From: Comamonadaceae bacterium
Lineage (GTDB): Bacteria > Pseudomonadota > Gammaproteobacteria > Burkholderiales > Burkholderiaceae_C
DNA length: 8,001 bases
Assembly (NCBI GenBank): GCA_947457975.1
Contig: CANGYC010000095.1
Location: 1 to 8,001, forward strand
Direction of reading: 5' to 3'
Below are positions 5,865 to 8,001 of the stretch, piece after piece (position 1 is the first letter of the stretch; every line of letters starts with the position of its first letter). A model generated the notes under the pieces. It did no database searches. It was not told where the DNA came from and worked only from the letters and a program-made list of their open reading frames with translations. A program made the position numbers and the translations under genes.

Positions 5865-5870
5865 AGTATA
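5865..5870 (-). promoter_or_regulatory. Possible -10 element (TATACT) just upstream of the YqaA-type gene
   Basis: On the minus strand TATACT ends 9 nt before the ATG at 5855, and no Shine-Dalgarno sequence intervenes. If this is the -10, transcription would begin at or next to the start codon, giving a leaderless or nearly leaderless mRNA. No good -35 is seen; TTGGGG lies 19 nt upstream of the hexamer. Confidence 0.3.
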
Positions 5871-5906
5871 GGCAGCCGTCACTCGCAGACCCCAAGGCAG
5901 AGGGCA

Positions 5907-5937
5907 TTGGTATGCTGAAAAATGAGGCAGCTACAAT
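5907..5937 (+). promoter_or_regulatory. Likely promoter of the dusB-fis operon
   Basis: TTGGTA (5907-5912) and TACAAT (5932-5937) form a sigma-70-like pair with a 19-nt spacer, longer than ideal. Transcription from it would start near 5944, about 30 nt before the dusB ATG at 5975. If correct, the longer reading frame opening at 5912 cannot be translated in full. Confidence 0.5.
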
Positions 5938-5974
5938 CCGCTTCCCCTTTCCCGGCCCCATCCCCCCAGCGCAC

Positions 5975-7024
5975 ATGAACATCGGTCCCTACACGCTGGC
6001 AAACAATGTGTTTGCCGCGCCCATGGCAGGGGTCACGGACCGCCCTTTCAGGCAACTGTGCAAGGCCCTGGGCGCAGGCTATGCGGTCAGCGAGATGGTG
6101 ACCTCTCGGCGCGATCTGTGGAACAGCCTCAAGACCTCGCGCCGCGCCAACCATGAGGGCGAGGTCGAGCCGATTGCCGTGCAGATCGCCGGCACCGACG
6201 CGGCCATGATGGCCGAGGCGGCGGTCTACAACATTGACCGTGGCGCGCAGATCATCGACATCAACATGGGTTGCCCGGCCAAGAAGGTGTGCAACAAGTG
6301 GGCGGGCTCGGCCCTGATGCAAAACGAGCCGCTGGCCATCGAGATTGCCGAGGCCGTGGTCAAGGCCTGCGAGCCGCACGGCGTGCCCGTCACGCTCAAG
6401 ATGCGCACCGGCTGGTCGGCCGAGCACAAGAACGCCTTGGCCCTGGCCCGTGCCTTTGAAGACGTGGGCATCCAGATGGTCACGGTGCATGGTCGCACCC
6501 GCGAGCAGGGCTACAAGGGCCTGGCCGAGTACGACACCATTGCGGCCGTCAAGGCGGCGCTGCGCATTCCGGTGGTGGCCAATGGCGACATCACCTCTCC
6601 CCAAAAAGCCCACGCCGTGCTCGAGTTCACCGGCGCCGATGCGGTGATGATCGGCCGCGCGGCCCAGGGCCGGCCCTGGATCTTTCGCGAGGTGGCGCAC
6701 TATCTGGCCACCGGCACCTTGCTGGCCCCGCCCCTGGTGGCCGAAGTCCGGCGCCTGCTCTTGGGGCACCTGGAAGACCACTATGGTCTCTACGGTGAGT
6801 TCACCGGCGTGCGCTCCGCCCGCAAACACATTGCCTGGTACGTCAGGCACCTGCCGGCGGGCGAGGCCTTTCGCGAGCGCATGAACAGCCTTGAAAGCGG
6901 TGAAGCCCAGCTGCGGGCCGTGGCTGAATTTTTTGATGAACTGGCCCTGCGCATGGATCGCATGCCCGTCTTGGCCGAGATCGCCAGCCCCCAAGAAGAC
7001 CAGGAAGAGAAAGCGTCGGCATGA
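5975..7024 (+). CDS. dusB: tRNA-dihydrouridine synthase B
   Basis: 349 residues. Reduces specific uridines in the tRNA D-loop to dihydrouridine with FMN and NADPH, in the cytoplasm. The FMN-binding TIM barrel begins with AAPMAGVTDRPFR (14-26). INMGCPAKKVCNKWAGSAL (96-114) carries the catalytic acid C100. LKMRTG (141-146) holds the K142 flavin contact, VHGRTR (171-176) holds H172, and VANGDI (201-206) with IGRAAQGRPW (226-235) binds the FMN phosphate. The helical tRNA-binding domain follows, with RKHIAWY (283-289). I chose 5975 because the protein family starts at MNIGPYTL and a promoter-like TACAAT lies in the alternative extension from 5912; no clear Shine-Dalgarno precedes either start convincingly. 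Its stop overlaps the fis start by 4 nt, the conserved dusB-fis arrangement. Confidence 0.95.
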   Translation: MNIGPYTLANNVFAAPMAGVTDRPFRQLCKALGAGYAVSEMVTSRRDLWNSLKTSRRANHEGEVEPIAVQIAGTDAAMMAEAAVYNIDRGAQIIDINMGCPAKKVCNKWAGSALMQNEPLAIEIAEAVVKACEPHGVPVTLKMRTGWSAEHKNALALARAFEDVGIQMVTVHGRTREQGYKGLAEYDTIAAVKAALRIPVVANGDITSPQKAHAVLEFTGADAVMIGRAAQGRPWIFREVAHYLATGTLLAPPLVAEVRRLLLGHLEDHYGLYGEFTGVRSARKHIAWYVRHLPAGEAFRERMNSLESGEAQLRAVAEFFDELALRMDRMPVLAEIASPQEDQEEKASA

Positions 7025-7257
7025 GCAAAAAGCACATCGAGGACTGCATCCGCACCAGCCTGGAGGGCTACTTCAAGGATCTGGATGGCATTGAGCCGGC
7101 CGGCATCTACGAGATGATGGTCAAGGTGGTGGAAAAGCCCATGCTGGAAGTCGTTATGCAGCGTGCCGACCATAACCAGTCGCGCGCCGCCGAGTGGCTG
7201 GGCCTGAACCGCAACACCCTGCGCAAGAAGCTGCTGGACCACAAGCTCATCAAGTAA
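7021..7257 (+). CDS. fis: Fis-family nucleoid-associated DNA-binding protein
   Basis: 78 residues. Fis is a homodimeric, nucleoid-associated protein that bends DNA and modulates transcription, notably of stable RNA genes in enterics. The core aligns end to end with E. coli Fis from its dimerisation helices onward: [15 protein letters not shown] (9-23), [19 protein letters not shown] (29-47), then the helix-turn-helix [20 protein letters not shown] (52-71), closely matching E. coli [20 protein letters not shown]. About 20 N-terminal residues of the E. coli protein, the mobile beta-hairpin arm, are absent. The ATG overlaps the dusB stop as ATGA, so translation is coupled. Only a poorly spaced AGGAAGAG lies upstream, which fits coupling. 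The next gene is purH after 88 nt. Confidence 0.95.
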   Translation: MSKKHIEDCIRTSLEGYFKDLDGIEPAGIYEMMVKVVEKPMLEVVMQRADHNQSRAAEWLGLNRNTLRKKLLDHKLIK

Positions 7258-7345
7258 GGCCGACTCTTCTTTCGGCGTGCCCAGCCCGCGCGCAGCGGGG
7301 CCCTCTACTCCAATCCATTTTCATTTCCTAAAGGCTGAGCGCCCC
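7258..7345 (+). promoter_or_regulatory. fis-purH intergenic leader with two small hairpins
   Basis: Two short stems are visible: GCCGA (7259-7263) with TCGGC (7272-7276), and CCCGC (7285-7289) with GCGGG (7295-7299). Neither is followed by a T-run, so no intrinsic terminator is clear and purH may be read through from dusB-fis. The segment 7301-7330 is richer in A+T and pyrimidines and could hold a purH promoter, but I cannot assign hexamers. AAAGG at 7330-7334 is a weak ribosome-binding site 11 nt before the purH ATG. I do not recognise a PurR-type operator. Confidence 0.35.
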
Positions 7346-8001
7346 ATGTACGCACTTCTTTCCGTCTCCGACAAGACCGGCATCGTCGAACTCGCCCAGG
7401 GTCTGCACGAGCTGGGCATTCACCTGTTGTCCACAGGTGGCACCGCCAAGCTGTTGGCTGAGCGTGGCCTGCCCGTCACTGAGGTGGCTGACATGACGGG
7501 CTTTCCGGAAATGCTCGACGGCCGCGTCAAAACCCTGCACCCCAAGGTGCACGGCGGCCTCTTGGCGCGCCGCGACCTGCCCGAGCACATGGCCGCACTG
7601 CGCCGCCACAACATCCACACCATCGATCTGCTGGTGGTCAACCTCTATCCCTTCGAGGCCACGGTGGCCAAGCCCGGCTGCACGCTGGAAGACGCCATTG
7701 AGAACATCGATATCGGCGGCCCGGCCATGGTGCGCAGCGCCGCCAAGAACTGGAAAGACGTGGCGGTGCTCACCGACGCCTCGCAGTACGCCGGCGTGCT
7801 GCAGGAGCTCAAGGCCCACAAGGCAGTCAGTGAGAAAACACGCTTTGCGCTGTCGGTGGCGGCGTTCAACCGCATCAGCCAGTACGACGGTGCCATCAGC
7901 AACTACCTCTCGTCCATCGCCTTCGAGAAGGCCGAGGGCGTGCCCCAGCGCAGCGAGTACCCCGCGCAAAGCAACAGCCAGTTCATCAAGCTGCAGGACC
8001 T
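7346..8001 (+). CDS. purH: Bifunctional AICAR transformylase/IMP cyclohydrolase, N-terminal part (runs off the window)
   Basis: Partial: 218 full codons from the ATG at 7346. PurH performs the last two steps of IMP synthesis: formylation of AICAR from 10-formyltetrahydrofolate (C-terminal domain, outside the window) and ring closure of FAICAR to IMP (N-terminal domain). The visible part is the whole MGS-like cyclohydrolase domain. It opens with [11 protein letters not shown] (3-13), then STGGTAKLL (29-37), [21 protein letters not shown] (56-76), [11 protein letters not shown] (97-107) and [16 protein letters not shown] (120-135), all textbook PurH blocks. Position 3' of dusB-fis is the usual order in Comamonadaceae as I recall it. 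No defect is visible. Confidence 0.96.
   Translation, partial: MYALLSVSDKTGIVELAQGLHELGIHLLSTGGTAKLLAERGLPVTEVADMTGFPEMLDGRVKTLHPKVHGGLLARRDLPEHMAALRRHNIHTIDLLVVNLYPFEATVAKPGCTLEDAIENIDIGGPAMVRSAAKNWKDVAVLTDASQYAGVLQELKAHKAVSEKTRFALSVAAFNRISQYDGAISNYLSSIAFEKAEGVPQRSEYPAQSNSQFIKLQD

Noticed and set aside
5912..5974. 21-residue N-terminal extension of DusB
   Set aside because: It contains a likely TACAAT -10 element, and the family begins at MNIGPYTL. An AGAGGG upstream of 5912 keeps a small doubt.
5879..6994. 371-codon minus-strand open frame across dusB
   Set aside because: It is the antisense shadow of the well-supported dusB gene, with Gly/His-rich composition, no family motifs and no ribosome-binding site.
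7328..7969. 213-codon minus-strand frame opposite purH
   Set aside because: The plus strand here encodes unmistakable PurH blocks; the antisense translation resembles no known protein.
1..8001. CRISPR arrays, insertion sequences, tRNA genes, att sites or toxin-antitoxin pairs
   Set aside because: I saw no spaced direct repeats, transposase motifs, terminal inverted repeats, cloverleaf sequences or small paired genes; gaps between genes are all under 120 nt.

Overview
The window is a dense, GC-rich stretch of what looks like a Burkholderiales chromosome, most likely from the Comamonadaceae. The best support for this is the dusB-fis-purH order at the right-hand end, the short 78-residue betaproteobacterial form of Fis, and a TACAAT-type -10 element before dusB. 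The species assignment is an inference from gene content and order, not from a search.

The left half (1 to about 4561) is an accessory, metabolic-looking module built around one divergent control region at 1260-1324. To the left, on the minus strand, a Gfo/Idh/MocA-type NAD(P) oxidoreductase is followed 13 nt later by a TetR-type regulator that runs off the window edge. To the right, on the plus strand, four tightly packed genes encode a 3-hydroxyisobutyrate-dehydrogenase-family oxidoreductase, a small VOC (glyoxalase/bleomycin-fold) protein, an FAD-dependent aromatic hydroxylase resembling the 2,6-dihydroxypyridine 3-monooxygenase branch, and a carboxymuconolactone-decarboxylase-fold protein. 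The central control region carries a perfect 12-bp palindrome, TAAACTAGTTTA. This is the obvious candidate operator for the TetR protein. The set suggests oxidative breakdown of an aromatic or heteroaromatic compound, but the substrate cannot be read from the sequence.

The middle (4587-5855) holds two convergent genes. The first is an S4-domain protein of the RsuA/RluF pseudouridine synthase family in which the catalytic aspartate, the partner tyrosine and the RQIRRM-type motif all appear to be replaced, so it looks like a pseudoenzyme. A hairpin ends in its start codon. The second, on the minus strand, is a YqaA/DedA-type membrane protein.

The right part (5856-8001) is core genome: dusB (tRNA dihydrouridine synthase) overlaps fis by 4 nt in the classical dusB-fis operon, and purH (purine biosynthesis) follows after an 88-nt gap and is cut by the window edge. 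No gene-free stretch exceeds 120 nt. I see no tRNA, rRNA, CRISPR array, insertion sequence or att site. The most unusual items are the apparently inactive pseudouridine synthase and the palindrome-centred divergent catabolic cassette.
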